From contig JAUJYN010000022.1 in the NCBI GenBank assembly GCA_030737835.1, positions 1,642,712 to 1,706,711 of the forward strand: a stretch of DNA of 64,000 nt, read 5' to 3'. A program made the translations under genes and the position numbers. This document shows, one piece after another, positions 35,030 to 46,739 of the stretch. The notes below the pieces were generated by a model, which did no database searches, was not told the origin of the DNA, and worked only from the letters and a program-made list of their open reading frames with translations. The first letter of the stretch is position 1, and each line of letters opens with the position of its first letter. This DNA is from Acorus gramineus (lineage: Eukaryota; Streptophyta; Magnoliopsida; Acorales; Acoraceae).

Positions 35030-35580
35030 GGATAGTGTGTGTGTAATTGGTGGTTATTATGCAAGTGTGTGGGGTATCTGGATGAGTGAGTGTCAAGAGC
35101 GGTTGTTTGGGTTAAGGAAGCCGGGTTATAGCCGTCCTGGCAGTGAGTTCCCATCAGTAGGTACCGCCGATGCAGTCGGAGGGGTACTGAATTTGGGAGT
35201 ATGCTAGGTAGGGGCTACCCGGTAAGAGATTATTGAATGGTGTCGCGAGCGTGGAATCGCTCTCCCCTTAGTTGGATCCGCGTAGTACAGCCCCGGCGTT
35301 AGACAGGCTCCCGGTCAGAGGACCAGGCGAGCTACGGAGCGGGGAGAGGCTAGCGGTGGACCAGGGGTGGAGAGCAGTCTAAGTCTCTCCCAAAGTCCCA
35401 AAATGTCTCCTTTCGGGAGTGAGGGTGTGGATGAGGCGAAGGCGGGTCGCTCGTAACCCAATTTCTGTTGGACCGTTCCCAATGATGTTGGGTCGGGTCT
35501 TGCAAAGGATGTTGAATGACATCGTTGGGTGATCATCTAGATGTAGATGATCCGGAGGAGTTAGTGGTGTTCTTTTAAAT
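35030..35580 (+). repeat. LTR-derived filler inside the K interior
   Basis: Between gag and the pol scraps lies sequence resembling the modular part of the LTRs: CCCATCAGTAGGTACCGCCG, a GGGAGTATGCTAGGTAG block, and a terminal block like that before the 47-bp unit in LTR A (AGATGTAGATGATCC at about 35538-35552). It replaces the protease-RT region. It probably arose by template switching into an LTR or by LTR insertion plus deletion. Confidence 0.7.
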
Positions 35581-35584
35581 GATG

Positions 35585-35745
35585 TCTTCTTCCAGTGTTC
35601 CTTTCTGGATTAAGGGGCCTTGTGAGGTCGGCGTTGGAACCCGGGCTAGGGTACCTCGTGTTCCTTGTTTGGTTGTCGGGGTATCCTATATCGGGATTCC
35701 ATGGTGCCCTCCCGAGGTTTCTTTTCCCAGGTAAGGGATGCCATG
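35585..35745 (+). repeat. GAGACCCGGG-type module in the K interior
   Basis: TTAAGGGGCCTTGTGAGGTC ... GGAACCCGGGCTAGGGTACC ... TTGTTTGGTTGTCGGGGTAT, then GTGCCCTCCCGAGG. The same module occurs in the A and C interiors and twice in several LTRs. Confidence 0.8.
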
Positions 35746-35770
35746 GAAGCATCAGATAGATGAGTGATCA

Positions 35771-36340
35771 AGTGCGAGTTTTGGTTAGAGGTTAAGGCCT
35801 TTTGGGCTGGGTGATTTCTGGTAAAGGCATATCTGTGGACCCGGGCAAGACGCTTGTCGCGTCAAATTGGCGTCGACCGTCGAACCCCGCAAGGAATCGG
35901 AGCTTCCCGAGTTGGAGGGTTATTGTAGGAAGCTTGACGAGGGACTCTCGAAGATAGCTGTTCCTCTTAACCGCCTTACTCGGAAGGATGTCCGGTTCGA
36001 GTGGTCCCCGTTTTGCGAGGAGAGCTTCCTGGAGTTTACTCGGAGGCTCACCTCAGCGCCAATTCTTACCTCTCCGTCTTGGAGTGGTGGGTTCGCAGTT
36101 GGGTAAAGGTGTCCGCGATCCTGCTCACGTCATCCCGTTCGAGCCGCTTGTCTCTGAGCCGGACAGTCATTCGTGGAGCAGTCGTTTGAGATCATGGACC
36201 GCCGCGTGAGGAGGTTCTGCACCAAGACCGTCCAGTTGGTCGAGGTGCGATGGCAGCACCGTTCCGGTGTTAAGGACACTTAGGAGCTCAAGGGATGTCA
36301 GGTGTGACGCATCTTTTCCCCTCCTAGATGTTTTTGCATA
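35771..36340 (+). pseudogene. Pol scraps of element K (RT end, RNase H start, integrase tail/chromodomain)
   Basis: Three collapsed pieces follow each other. The first is an RT connection piece reading [11 protein letters not shown] (about 35815-35848). The second is an RT/RNase H piece with [20 protein letters not shown] (within 35867-36106). The third is an integrase C-terminal/chromodomain piece reading HVIPFEPLVSEPD (about 36128-36170) and VQLVEVRWQHRSG (about 36232-36270). Frames change between the pieces, and the RNase H catalytic region and integrase core are absent. This piece still has CAG where the F-type pol has a premature TAG. Confidence 0.85.
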
Positions 36341-36359
36341 TTTTGAGGACAAAATTTCC

Positions 36360-36373
36360 TAAGGGGGGAAGAA
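36360..36373 (+). promoter_or_regulatory. Polypurine tract of element K
   Basis: TAAGGGGGGAAGAA immediately before the 3' LTR, identical to the tract of element A. Confidence 0.92.
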
Positions 36374-39300
36374 TGTTATATATGTGTCACTTTTAACCTG
36401 CTGGTAACCGTTGGAGCGTCCTGGCAGTTTTAAAATTTTTAGGGTTTTTGGTCGGAACCGCATAATTTCAGACTGTTAGCTATCGTCTGAGCTAGAGGAC
36501 TCCGATTGAAAATCTAACTGCATATTTGGTGTCCTGGTGCCATTTTAGACCTCTCACGAAAATTTCATCGAATTCTGGCATCGTTTGCAAAAATTTCGCA
36601 GTTCCGGGGCGTATCCGGGTTTTTAAGTCGCGCTCTACTAAAAGAATAAAAAAAAACCCACTATTCATGTCTTCCCGTCGAGATTTCTCTCTCCCCTCTC
36701 CGTTTTTCTTCCGTTTGAGCCCCCTACACCCCTCAAAATCGAAAACCTAAAGCACGGGAAGTGTAGATCGGGTCCCGATCTACACTCCGGTGTCTTCAAA
36801 ACCCGATTCCGACGACTTTAGCCTCCCCGACCTCCCCTTTTCGTCCTCTGATTTGGCCCATTCCGAGGGACAAGCTAGATCGGGGCGTGAGAAGGCTTTT
36901 GGGAAGGGTTTCGGCGCGTGGAGATCCACCGGACGCCTCTTCCTCCCCTCGGTAAGCCTTCTTTCCCTCTTTTTTCTTGCTTAGATGATTGCTAGGGGAG
37001 GGTTTTGTGTTTGGGAGGTGGTTGGTGGCAGTGGGGGTCGTCGGAGGGTGGTCGGAGGCGGTTGGAGGTGGTCGGCGGCAGTGGGAGAGGTGGTTGGAGG
37101 CGCTCGGCAGGCTGGGGCCCTGTCTCGGACGCAAGCAGCAGCAGCAGCAGCCCAGGCGGCGCCAGGTCGGGTGCGCGCGGGCAGGCGCGCGTGCGTGCGC
37201 GGGCGCGCGTACGCGCGGCGTGCGCGCGAGGGCACGCGGGCCTGGTGCAGGGTGCTGGCCGGTGCTGGGCGAGCAGAGGCCGGTGCTGGGCGAGCAGAGG
37301 CCGATGCTGGGCGAGCTGGGCGGCTGGTGCGCGTGGAGCAGGTCGCGCGGGTGCGCGGAGGCCGCGGCGAGTGCGTGGCGGTGCGCGGAGGCCGCGGCGA
37401 GGCCGTGGCGGTGCGCGGAGGCCGCGGTGAGGCCGCGGTGGTGCGTGCGAGGTGCGCGCGAGGTGCGGCAAGGCGTGCGAGGTGCGTGCGAGGTGCGCGC
37501 GAGGTGCGGCAAGGCGTGCGAGGTGCGCGCGAGGTGCGGCAAGGTGTGCGAGGTGCGTGCGAGGTGCGGCAAGGTGGCGGAGGTGCGCGCGGGGTGCGCG
37601 CGGGGCGGGGCGCTGCGCGCGGGGGCGTGCGGGGTGCCCCGGGAAGCTCGGCGGTGTGTCTCGGCGGCGGGCAGGGGCCCGGCGGTGCGCGGGGTGCGCG
37701 GGCTGAAGCGCGGCGGTGCACCCGGGCGGTCGGGTGGCCGTGCGGGTGGTTGCCGGAGTGCTCGGGCTAACGTGCGTGCGGGTCGCGTGCACGTTTGCCT
37801 GAGTGTTAGGTGGTTGTTGTGGGTTTTGGGTATTTATTTGAGTATTTAATAATATTTGTGGATTTATACTTACCAAATAATACCCTGTCTTGCAGATCTC
37901 GACGGACGGTCGCGCGTCGACCCGATTTCCGGTGAGTGGGACAATCCAACCCAGTAGAGAGGCGTTATACGCACTTGGGCGTATACCGACCTCTCCTGGG
38001 GCGTCATGGATAAATATTAACCTGCAATAATATGTAATCCATGCTTGTATGATTCATGTGTAGAATGCATGCTACCCTAGTCTTTGCATGTTAGGGACTT
38101 GCACCCATAGGATATGTGTATGAGCCATGCAGCATGTCCCCTGGTTCCATGTTAGGAAGCCCGACCGATGCATGACACCCTACTAGTTTATTTATTAAAT
38201 TAAATGCTAGTATTTGTTAAAAATGCATGTTATAGTGAATATTATAGGGGAGGGGCCTTGCGAGGACAGTGGTGAGACCCGGGTTAGGGTACACCGTGTT
38301 CCTTGTTTGGTTGTCGGGGTGTCCTATAATGGGAACTCACGCTGCCCTCCCGAGTTTCTTTCCCCCAATGATATTCCACCCTGTTATAACCTTATGCATG
38401 TTCCCCGCATCGTAGTTATGCGCCCTGGTGGGTTCTGAGGAATTCAGAACGTTAGAGTTGTATGTTTGGTATGATTATTAGCATGAGTAGTGAATATTAT
38501 AGGGGAGGGACCTTGCGAGGACAGCGGTGAGACCCGTGTTAGGGTACTCCGTGTTCCTTGTTTGGTTGTCGGGGTACCCTGTATCGGGAACTCACGCCGC
38601 CCTCCCGAGTTTCTTTCCCCCAGTGATATTCCAACACTGCTTTTGATTGTACTATTTCCCCGCATCTTGGATATGCGCCCTGGAGGAACTCTGAAGAGTT
38701 CATGACATTTGAGTTGTAGAGACGTGTAGTCGGCGGATCCGAGTGGATCATATGCGTATGGATAGGCTGTTCTGTTCCCTGCGTTGGATTCGGTAGAGGC
38801 TACCCTCAGCGTTAGACAGGGCCTTCCTGACAGAGGGCTCCCATTAGTAGGCACCTCCTGATGAGGTGACGGACTGTGCTGAATATGGGAGTAGACCAGG
38901 CGGCCTACGGAGTGGAGGGAGAGACTATCGGTGGACTAAGGGTGACCAACAGCCTAGTCAGTCCCAAAATCCTATGTCACCTTTGGAAAGGTGAGGGTGA
39001 GGGTGAAGTGGGTTGGCGATGAGCGACCCGCTGGTTTTGTTTGTGAATGATTGTAAGTCCCAATATCCTGAGTCCCTTGTTGAGGGGTAAGGGTGAGGGT
39101 ATGATCTGGATTATGGAAAAATTGTGGATTAGAATGGATTAATATGTTGTGGTCAATATTGTCTGTGATGCATGGGTTGTGCCGTTCACTGAGCGTGTGG
39201 CTCACCCCTCGCATATGTTTTTCCCCAGTTGCCACTGAGCCTGAGCTGGAGCCGGAGCAGCAGTTGGAGCTTTCCGAGGGATTTCTTCAGTAGCGGAGCA

Positions 39301-39640
39301 GCGCTACGTCCGCGAGTACCAGAGGCTATCAGCATCCCTTTCCTTGGCTGTATGTATTTTATTTCCGTGCTTGGCACGTGTTGGTATATGTTCAGTTGTG
39401 TATTCGTGTATATTGGCTCTCACAGGACGTATGATTGTGTATCGAGTCTGTAGAATGTTTATTCACAGATTCAGTCTTTTGCTTCCGCTATATTGTATAT
39501 ATATTATGTCAGCCCTATTTGATATGTGTTGTCATTTTATTTGTGGTTTAGAGTATATGCATTTGACCTCCTGTGTAGGTTTCTGATATGATATATATAC
39601 ATTTGTCGCGTCCCGGGGTTGGCCGCCCCGGGGCGTGACA
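36374..39640 (+). repeat. 3' LTR of element K (3.27 kb)
   Basis: Collinear with 30304-33576. Differences seen by eye: three rather than four copies of the 21-bp unit (37257-37316), one additional GGTGCGGCAAGGCGTGCGA unit near 37500-37530, shorter A/T runs near the start, and scattered point changes. The micro-exon is conserved at 37896-37931. Followed by TSD AAAAC. Confidence 0.95.
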
Positions 39641-39645
39641 AAAAC

Positions 39646-40155
39646 ACAATTATTCATACATGAATACAATACATAGGCTAGTATATGGTAGAATAGGGTG
39701 TTCTACGCAATATACGAGCTATACAAACCTAGCATGCAAATATCTAGCATATTTTGGGTTAGACATGACCATACTACTTATCTAAATAGGTAGTATAATC
39801 AGGGTGCCCAACGGATGCGCGACGCACGACTACGTGCATCCAACGCTTCCCGAAGGGTTGGATCGAACCACTCACCGATACCCGGGTCCTCGCGCATCCA
39901 ACCGACGAGATCTGCAAGGCAAGGGCATCAAAAGGGGTGAGTACTTCAAACAAAGACTACCCAACTCTTGATAGTTTCCACAACATGCATAACAACTCCT
40001 TGACACACAATCGAGCAAAACTGCTAAACTTGCTGCAACAAGCCCTACTATTTGATCTCCACAGCAGCAATACACATCAAACAATTATGAAATAAATCAG
40101 ACACATTTTCTGACATGTTGGGACCATAATCCATGAAGACATAATAACCTATTTT
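39646..40155 (-). repeat. Solo LTR I, segment between K and H
   Basis: Continues the LTR I sequence after the K insertion: ACAATTATTCATACATGAAT, the complement of a micro-exon with GTGAGTGG (about 39870-39920) and GACATAATAACCTATTTT, the H insertion point. Confidence 0.8.
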
Positions 40156-43100
40156 TGTCATGCCCCAGGCGTCCCCGAGACGTGGCAAAATAATAAAATA
40201 TCAGCTATCAATACCTAAGGTCAATAAAGACACCAACAACAATACACAAGGCGGCAAAGCAAGATAATGATAACTGACTGAAAAGCAAAAGCATAATATA
40301 TAAACAATGTCTGTAAATCAAAAACATTATTACAGACTCGAATACACAATCACTATCCTGTGAGAGCCAAGTCTAGACCAAAGAAAATACAACCTGTGCC
40401 ACATGCACGATTTACAAAGCATAAAATGACTCTAGGAATGCTGACAGCCTCGCACTCGCCACCCGCCGGCAGAACGCTCCACGCCCATAAGGCAACGCCA
40501 CAGGAAAGCTCCAGCTCCACGCCCAACACTGCCCCTGAAAAAGAAACAGTATGCGAGGGGTGAGCTACAAGCTCAGTGAGTGGCTGGAAACCAATCACCA
40601 TACTACAGTTCAATACATAATCAATTTCCTTTCAAGGAAAACATGGGTGGAAACCCATGGATAACTGGGTCACGCGGCGGCGCGACCAACCTCACCCCCA
40701 CCTTCACTCCCGGAGGGAGTCTTTTGGGACTTTTGGGGAGAGACCATACCGTCGGTCGAAGAGACCCGGATTTACTGGTCTGGGGAGAGACCATACCGTC
40801 GGTCGAAGAGACCCGGATTTACTGGTCTGGGGAGAGACCATACCATCGGTCGAAGAGACCCGGATTTACTGGTCTACTCAACACTACTGGATCATCTACA
40901 TCTTGATAATCGCCCAACGATATCCTTGAACATCGATACGAGATCGGACCCAACAACTATGGGAACGGTCGAACAACGAATGGGTCACGCGGCGATGTGT
41001 CTTCACCTCATCCTTACCCTCACTCCTGGAGGGAGACTCTTGGGACTTTTGGAAGAGATTTAGACTGCTCTACACCCGTAACATCATTCATTAACCCTCT
41101 CCCGGGTAGTATCTACAACCCGATCTCCTCAACTCACCGCTCTACACCCTTGGTCCGCCAGTAGCCCTTTCCCCGGGTAGCCTCTACCTGGTATACTCCC
41201 ACGATCAGTACTCTTCCGAATGCATCGGTGGTACCTACGGATGGGAGCCCTCTGTCAGGACAACTAAACCCAAGAAGTTCCTACATCGAAATCCAACGAA
41301 GGGGAGAACGATCCCATGTTCGCAAAGCAAACCCAATGGAAAACAACTACTCTCGATACTCACTTATCGAGATATCAAAACACATGCATAACAACAATCT
41401 ATTCAACACACTCATATTAACCTTAAAATAGTCACAGTCCCTATACGGGAGTAACTACACAAGTTAGTGGGTCGTAACATCGCCGACCCACCCCACCCTC
41501 ACCCTTTAGGGGTGACATGGGCCTTTTCAGACTAGACCGCTCTCCACCCCTGGTCCACCCGGTAGCCTCTCCCACACTCCGTAGCCTCTACCTGGTATAC
41601 TCCCACGATCAGCACTGTCCGACGCATCGGAGGTACCTACAGATGGGAGCCCTCTGTCAGGTCGAACAACTTTCCAACGCCGGGGAGTCCCTACATCGGA
41701 TCCAACCAAAAGGAGAAGACAGCCTACTCACACGGATACGATCCTCTTGGATCCGTCGACAATGATTTGTAACACTACTAATGTCATGAATTCTCAAGAA
41801 TTCCTCCAGGGTGCATAACTAAGATGCGGGGAAACATATATTATAACAACAAGGTTATAATATTCTCTAAGGCATGCTTATAACAATATGTTCACATTTG
41901 ATTTAATTAAATTAAACTAAATGGGAAACATGCATAGATCGGGGCTTTCCTATCATGGAACATGGTGTCTAGGCATGTATGGCCTCTATACATGATATAT
42001 GGATGCATATCCCTATCATACAAGGTCTAATGTGGCATGGTTACATCATATTAATCATGCAATGCATAAATATCTACATGTTAGCTAGGGGGCCCCATCG
42101 ATGCGCGACGCGCGTCTACGCGGGTCGAGCGCATCCCTAGAGAGGGGGGGATTGGAATCGAACCACTCACCTTACAACCCGGGACCTCGCGCATCCCATC
42201 CGACGAGATCTGCAAGGTAGGGGCATCCAACTTGGTGAGTAACAACACAATTTACACATAGAAATTTACTAGAAATACCAAATACTCAGACAAGCATGCA
42301 TACGGACTCACACGCATGCGAGCACGCACGTACGCACGCGAGTCCGAGTGCCCCGACACCTACCCGAACCCTCGGGCAGCCACATGCATGGCCCCCCGCA
42401 CGCGCACGCACGAATGCGCACGCACGCACTCACCCCAGCACCCTCGGCGCACTGTCGCGCGCCTGCCTGCGCCCCCAAAAGCGCTGTCGCGCGCACTGCG
42501 CGTCCAGCCCGCACGCCCCAGCACATGCACGCACGCGCACGCACTGGCCCCTAGCCCTGCGCCCAAGCGCACTGCCCCGTGCGCGCACGCTCGCGTGCGC
42601 CCGCGCACACCCCCGCTCGCGCCAGCACCTGCGCGACCACTCTACGCGCACCCGCGCACTCGCGCGCACGCGCCCGCCTGCACCTGCCAGCGCCCGCCTG
42701 CGCGCGCGCCTGCGCGCGCACGCGCGCAGACAACCCCAAACGCGCGCCCAGCCAACCCTTACCCCTTTTTAACCCTCCCCAACCCCTCACACACACTCTA
42801 ACCCCTATGCATAGCATGCATGACTTCCCCAACTATCCCAACAGCCCTTACAAATCAAAAAGAAGGGGAAGAGGACTTACCAAAAGAGGGAAACGGAAAG
42901 GGGGAGGTGCGGGGCTCTCGACGCGCCCACGGCCACCTCAACCACCACCACCACCACCACCACCTCTTCAGCCTCTCCTCAGCCTCCTCCTTGGCTGCAA
43001 ATCAGGGGGGAAGGATCATGAAAAGGGAGCTTCAGAGAGGAGGAGATCAACAACAACAATACATGCACAAACCCTCACTTGCACATGCACCTTCTCCTTC

Positions 43101-43718
43101 TCTTCTCTTTGGGACATTTAAACAAACACTTGGGGGGCTTGAGAGAGAGGAAGAGAGAGCCCAAGATGTGTAGACGTGGGAGTGAGAGGGAGAGAGAGAG
43201 AGAGAGAGAGAGAGAAGATATTTTGGGGGCACATAAATATCTAAAAGAGGGGTGGAAATGACCTATTCATCCCTGACTTAGAAATTCTGCGCATGCTTCA
43301 CTGGAACAGCCATAACTTCCTCAATATAGCTCCGAATTGCACAATTCTAATTCCGTTGGAAAGCCAAGAGGATTACCTACAACGTTCATGTTTATGCCAA
43401 GATCTCATAATCCCTCTAGCTATTCCGAAATTAGAGCTAAACATAGAACAGGGCTGCTGCCAGAATTTTCATCCCCAGGGTATACTTGGAAAAATACCCA
43501 TAACTTTTACTACAGGAGTCCAGTTGATCTAATTCCACTTTTGTACGAAAGCTAACTCAAAACTGGACATCTCATAATAAAATCATATTTAAACCTCTTC
43601 ATCTTGGATTTTAACAAAATCAAATCCAAATACCAAATTGGGAATACATAACTTCGAGGAAAAAAAATTATGTAGCCAAAACTTCAATCAGAGCGCTCCA
43701 AATGACACAGGTGCAACA
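40156..43718 (-). repeat. Solo LTR H (minus), TSD ATTTT
   Basis: From TGTCATGCCCCAGGCG to ACACAGGTGCAACA; ATTTT flanks both sides (40151-40155 and 43719-43723). Uninterrupted versions of the site (CCTAATTTTGCCTCTAC) are visible at about 14607-14625 and 23218-23233. It carries the 47-bp triplication (40735-40875), a micro-exon of 39 nt (42171-42209), the GC-rich tract (about 42295-42770), a CCA repeat (about 42941-42964) and a GA microsatellite (about 43188-43214). Confidence 0.94.
40735..40875 (-). repeat. 47-bp unit in three tandem copies
   Basis: GGGGAGAGACCATACC...TTTACTGGTCT repeats three times with very few changes. Element A's 5' LTR has the same triplication in the other orientation (about 4459-4605); other LTRs here have a single copy. 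Confidence 0.9.
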
Positions 43719-43723
43719 ATTTT

Positions 43724-44675
43724 TGCCTCTACAAGCCTGAAATAAAATATTTCCATAAGCAGGTCAAATCCCACGCGAATCTGGATGGGCGATGCAAAAC
43801 ATGTTCTAACTTACAACACATCTATCATAATGACCCCAAATTCCATATATAATATCTAGACACATGAAGGATCATATCACATGAGGACACAATTCCAAAC
43901 ATATGCCTCTGAATACTAGTTTCACAGAGATCTTTACAAGATAGAGGTCTGCCTTACCAAAAGAGGGGGAGGGAAAATGGGGAGATGCAGGGCTCTCGAC
44001 ACACCCACGACCACCTCAACTACCACCACCACTACGACCACCTCATCAGCATCTCCTCAAGCTTTTCTTGGCTGAAAACAGGGGGGGAAGGAACATGAGA
44101 GTGAGCTAGAGAGAAGAGAATCAACAACAACAACAACATATGTACACACAAGCACACACACACAAACACACCTTTTTATCACCTTTAAGTGCTTCTTCTT
44201 CTCCTTCTTCTTTTCTTGCTGATTTTTCCTTCTTTAAAACCCACTAAAGAAAGCCTAAAAGGGAGAGAAAAAGAGAGGGACGTTGGAGGGAGAGGGAGAG
44301 AGAGTTCTCACTAACAAAGGGTGTTTAATGCCCAAAAAGTGGGTGGTTGGGGGGGGGGGGGTTGACCTTGTCAACCCAACCAAAGAAACAAACAAAACCC
44401 TTTGACTGGTCAAAGTCTCTATTTGACTTAGTCCAAGACACCCTTTGACAATCCAGTAACGACCAAAACCCGGATACGATTCAGAACTGCATAATTTCCT
44501 AAAACGTAATTGGAACTTGATGAAATTTTTATGGGTAGTACAAAACGGTACCAGGACCCATAATATGCAGTTAGATTTTCAATTAGAGTACTCTAACCCC
44601 GGCAGGTAGCTAAAAGCTAAAATTTTAGCAACTTTGATCGAAAAAAATAAGGCTCCAAATGACACAGGTATAACA
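43724..44675 (-). repeat. Solo LTR I, terminal segment
   Basis: Last part of LTR I: CTCTACAAGCCTGAAATAAA, a CCA-rich exon-1-like block (about 44010-44045), CA-rich and CTT-rich tracts, a poly-G run (about 44350-44361) and the LTR edge GGTATAACA. No gene. Confidence 0.8.
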
Positions 44676-45273
44676 GAGAGTCCAGATAAAAAGTTGTTAG
44701 GTGGACATCCGGGTCTCCACGGCCATTGTACCGGTGATATTTCAGAATTTTAAAATTTGTCGAGAGATTGACGGAAGGGATTTGTTGTAGGTGGTGCAAG
44801 AATGTGTGCTTGGGGGTGGACGGGTTTGTCTTAGAGAGGATTCTCTTAATGGTGTCATCGTGACTTTCAGCCCTGGGTGAATAGGTTAGCGGTCCTGGAT
44901 TTGGTATAACTGGGTAAGGACACTGTGTGGTTATGGGGCTATATATGGGTGACTGGATAAGTAGGAGTATTTGGATATGTATAAGCAATTGGATAAGTAG
45001 GGGTAACAGGATAAATAGGAGCACCTGGATAAGCCCTTGGTGGAGTAATTGGTTGTGCATTTTGTGGGGTCACTAGGTCAGTAATAGGATCCCTTGGTTT
45101 AAAGAGGATGTCTTGGTCTGTTGGAGGTAGTTGGCCAAGGCATTTAGCATGTCTCCCACCGTAAGATACCCTAATGTGTTCATATGTTCCTCTAATCCAC
45201 CTAGAATCTGCTTCTCATAATTTAATTGTTGTGCTTTGCTATTGAAGGCATCATCACTATTGAATTGAGCCAT
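44676..45273 (-). pseudogene. Family G gag relic, N-terminal part
   Basis: Minus strand. The frame starts MAQFNSDDAF at 45273, with a short LGGLEEHMNTLGYLTVGDML block similar to the plus-strand G gag at 54034. A proline/leucine-rich stretch with frame disruptions follows, then RYNGRGDPDVHLTTFYLDS near the left end, typical of the start of a Retrotrans_gag domain. At 44675 it is cut by LTR I, and the gag resumes at 25605. It has stops and frameshifts. Lineage (Tat/Ogre-like or Athila-like) is inferred from the motif style only. Confidence 0.75.
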
Positions 45274-45600
45274 TTTGGGACAGATAAAGTAATTTCGATG
45301 GGTGTCTCAAAAGAAAGAAATAAAGCGATAATTAAAGCAACTTAGTGCAACTAGATGTAAAGCAACAGACAAAGTAGTAAGCTTGGGGGGCCACTTGGGG
45401 CCAGCCGGAACTTCCCAGAAATAGCAGTTTTACCAAGTTCTTAGCATGCAGAAAAGGGTTACCATTTGTCATTTTTCATGAAGGAGGTCCCACCGTGATA
45501 GCCAGGCAGTCGGTATTTTTTTTTCGAAAAGGTTCCCTGGACCGGGCGTGGTAGGTGGGCGGCCTCTGAAAAAAGATGTTTTGGGTGGTCCGGCTACATG
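45274..45600 (-). other. Family G leader (minus orientation)
   Basis: Untranslated-looking sequence between the G gag start and the G LTR, with T-rich and poly-A/T runs. I could not place the primer-binding site or the LTR edge with confidence. Confidence 0.45.
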
Positions 45601-46244
45601 TGTGGGGGTTCTTCGGGGGTTTGGATCTGGTGTGTGCCTTGGCAGGCTCGGTCAGATCATCTCTTAGAAGGGTGGTGGGGGGTTTGGTTCCTGAATGAGG
45701 CGGCCGACAGGTCCTCAGGAGGATTCAGAGGTTGTTGTGATCGCCACTTGCTTTCTCAAAAAGTAGGAAACTTTGGGGTGGATTTGATCGCCTTCGTGGG
45801 GAGTTTGTGGGTCTCCGCTTTGAGACATGGGCTTGCCGCACGGAGAGGTGGAAAACAGGGATTCTCTTCTGCTTCGAAAACTTGACTAAAGGAGGTTTTG
45901 GAAAATCAGGGTGTAGATGAGGGTCATCTTGTTGGTTTTAGCCGCTTGGTGGGGGGTGGCTAGTTAAGAGTAGCCGCTTCGTGTCTTGCTTAATTTGGGC
46001 AGAACCTGGGTAGGGTTTGGTTTTGGTGTTGGCAAAGGTTAAGCTAGGTTTAACCTGGGTTTTGGAGAGTGGATTTGGAGAGTGATTTGGTATAGAAAAA
46101 TGGGTTTTTCTACTCAAAAATAGGACTCCCTTTCTCTTTCAAGGGTTTTGGAATGGTGGTATGGGAATGGATATGTGAATTGATAGTGTTGGTGATGGGT
46201 ATTGATTTCAATTGCGAATTACTTGAAATGCTTGGAGACCCCCT

Positions 46245-46253
46245 CTATTTATA
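46245..46253 (-). promoter_or_regulatory. TATA box of the minus-strand G LTR
   Basis: Plus-strand CTATTTATA is the complement of TATAAATAG, followed by AGGG on the minus strand. The matching position in the opposite LTR has the identical box. Confidence 0.75.
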
Positions 46254-46371
46254 CTAAAAAAGGGGCAAGGGAGTGTCCACTAGAAAATAGATCAAAATAG
46301 GTAATAAGGTGATTGATTTGACCTTCCATTAGATCTTTGTTCTTTGACAGTGTCCAAGTGAGAGGCGGCTA

Positions 46372-46420
46372 GTTGAAACTAGCCGCCCAGTGAGTGGCGG
46401 CTACTCTCAAGTAGCCGTCC
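46372..46420. repeat. Paired GGCGGCTA/TAGCCGCC hairpins
   Basis: GGCGGCTAGTT-GA-AACTAGCCGCC is a perfect 11-bp stem, followed at once by GGCGGCTACT-CTCA-AGTAGCCGTC. Related hairpins occur near 46580, 46770, 46797, 46985, 24313, 45940 and 47370. Confidence 0.85.
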
Positions 46421-46739
46421 CCATCATGACCTGTCAAACGTTCCATCTCTGACAAGCGGTTGCTTAGGTCAGTTACTGAGGTTGAAACGGTTGAGATGGG
46501 GTGGATAAAAGGGACAATCTGCCGCTACATACTACTTTATGTCCCATCCCAGGAAGGCGCTTTGGGGTCTATCAAGGGGGGCGGCTAGTTGAAACTAGCC
46601 GTCCGGTATGGGGCTGTAGATACCCCAATTTTGACTGTCCAGAGAGACAAAAATACTTCAAGTAATGCTTAAAACAATGACCACATTTGGACATCTAAAT
46701 AGAAAACTCCCTTAAGAAACCAAAACCGGAAACCCTAGT

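Larger units (their letters stand above)
30304..39640 (+). mobile_element. Element K: complete non-autonomous Tekay-like retrotransposon, TSD AAAAC
   Basis: This is the only element with both LTRs and both TSDs in the window. 5' LTR is 30304-33576, interior 33577-36373, 3' LTR 36374-39640; AAAAC is at 30299-30303 and 39641-39645. PBS and PPT are intact. The LTRs are nearly identical by eye apart from copy-number changes in short tandem units and short homopolymer indels, so insertion is recent relative to its neighbours. The interior has an open gag (33696-35024) but only scraps of pol, so movement would need enzymes in trans. Confidence 0.95.
25606..44675 (-). repeat. Solo LTR I (minus), split by three later insertions
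   Basis: It begins TGTCACGCCCCAGGGCAG at 25606 and ends CACAGGTATAACA at 44675. Own sequence is 25606-26720, 29282-30303, 39646-40155 and 43724-44675, about 3.6 kb, which is the normal LTR size of this family. Flanks are AAGAG (25601-25605) and GAGAG (44676-44680), a one-mismatch TSD. It lies inside a family G gag. Nested inside it are solo LTR J, complete element K and solo LTR H. Confidence 0.85.
45600..46640 (-). repeat. Family G LTR, minus orientation, left arm of an inverted pair
   Basis: The complement matches the plus-strand G LTR at about 46740-47610 over its length: GATCGCC..CTTGC, TTTGGAGAGTGG, the TATA region, and the GGCGGCTA hairpins. Its promoter side faces right, toward the second LTR. 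The outer edges are not exactly placed. Confidence 0.75.

Noticed and set aside
35030..35580. A second, inserted solo LTR inside K
   Set aside because: No LTR edges or TSD; only the modular part of an LTR is present, and the same arrangement occurs in A and C, so it is part of the inherited interior.
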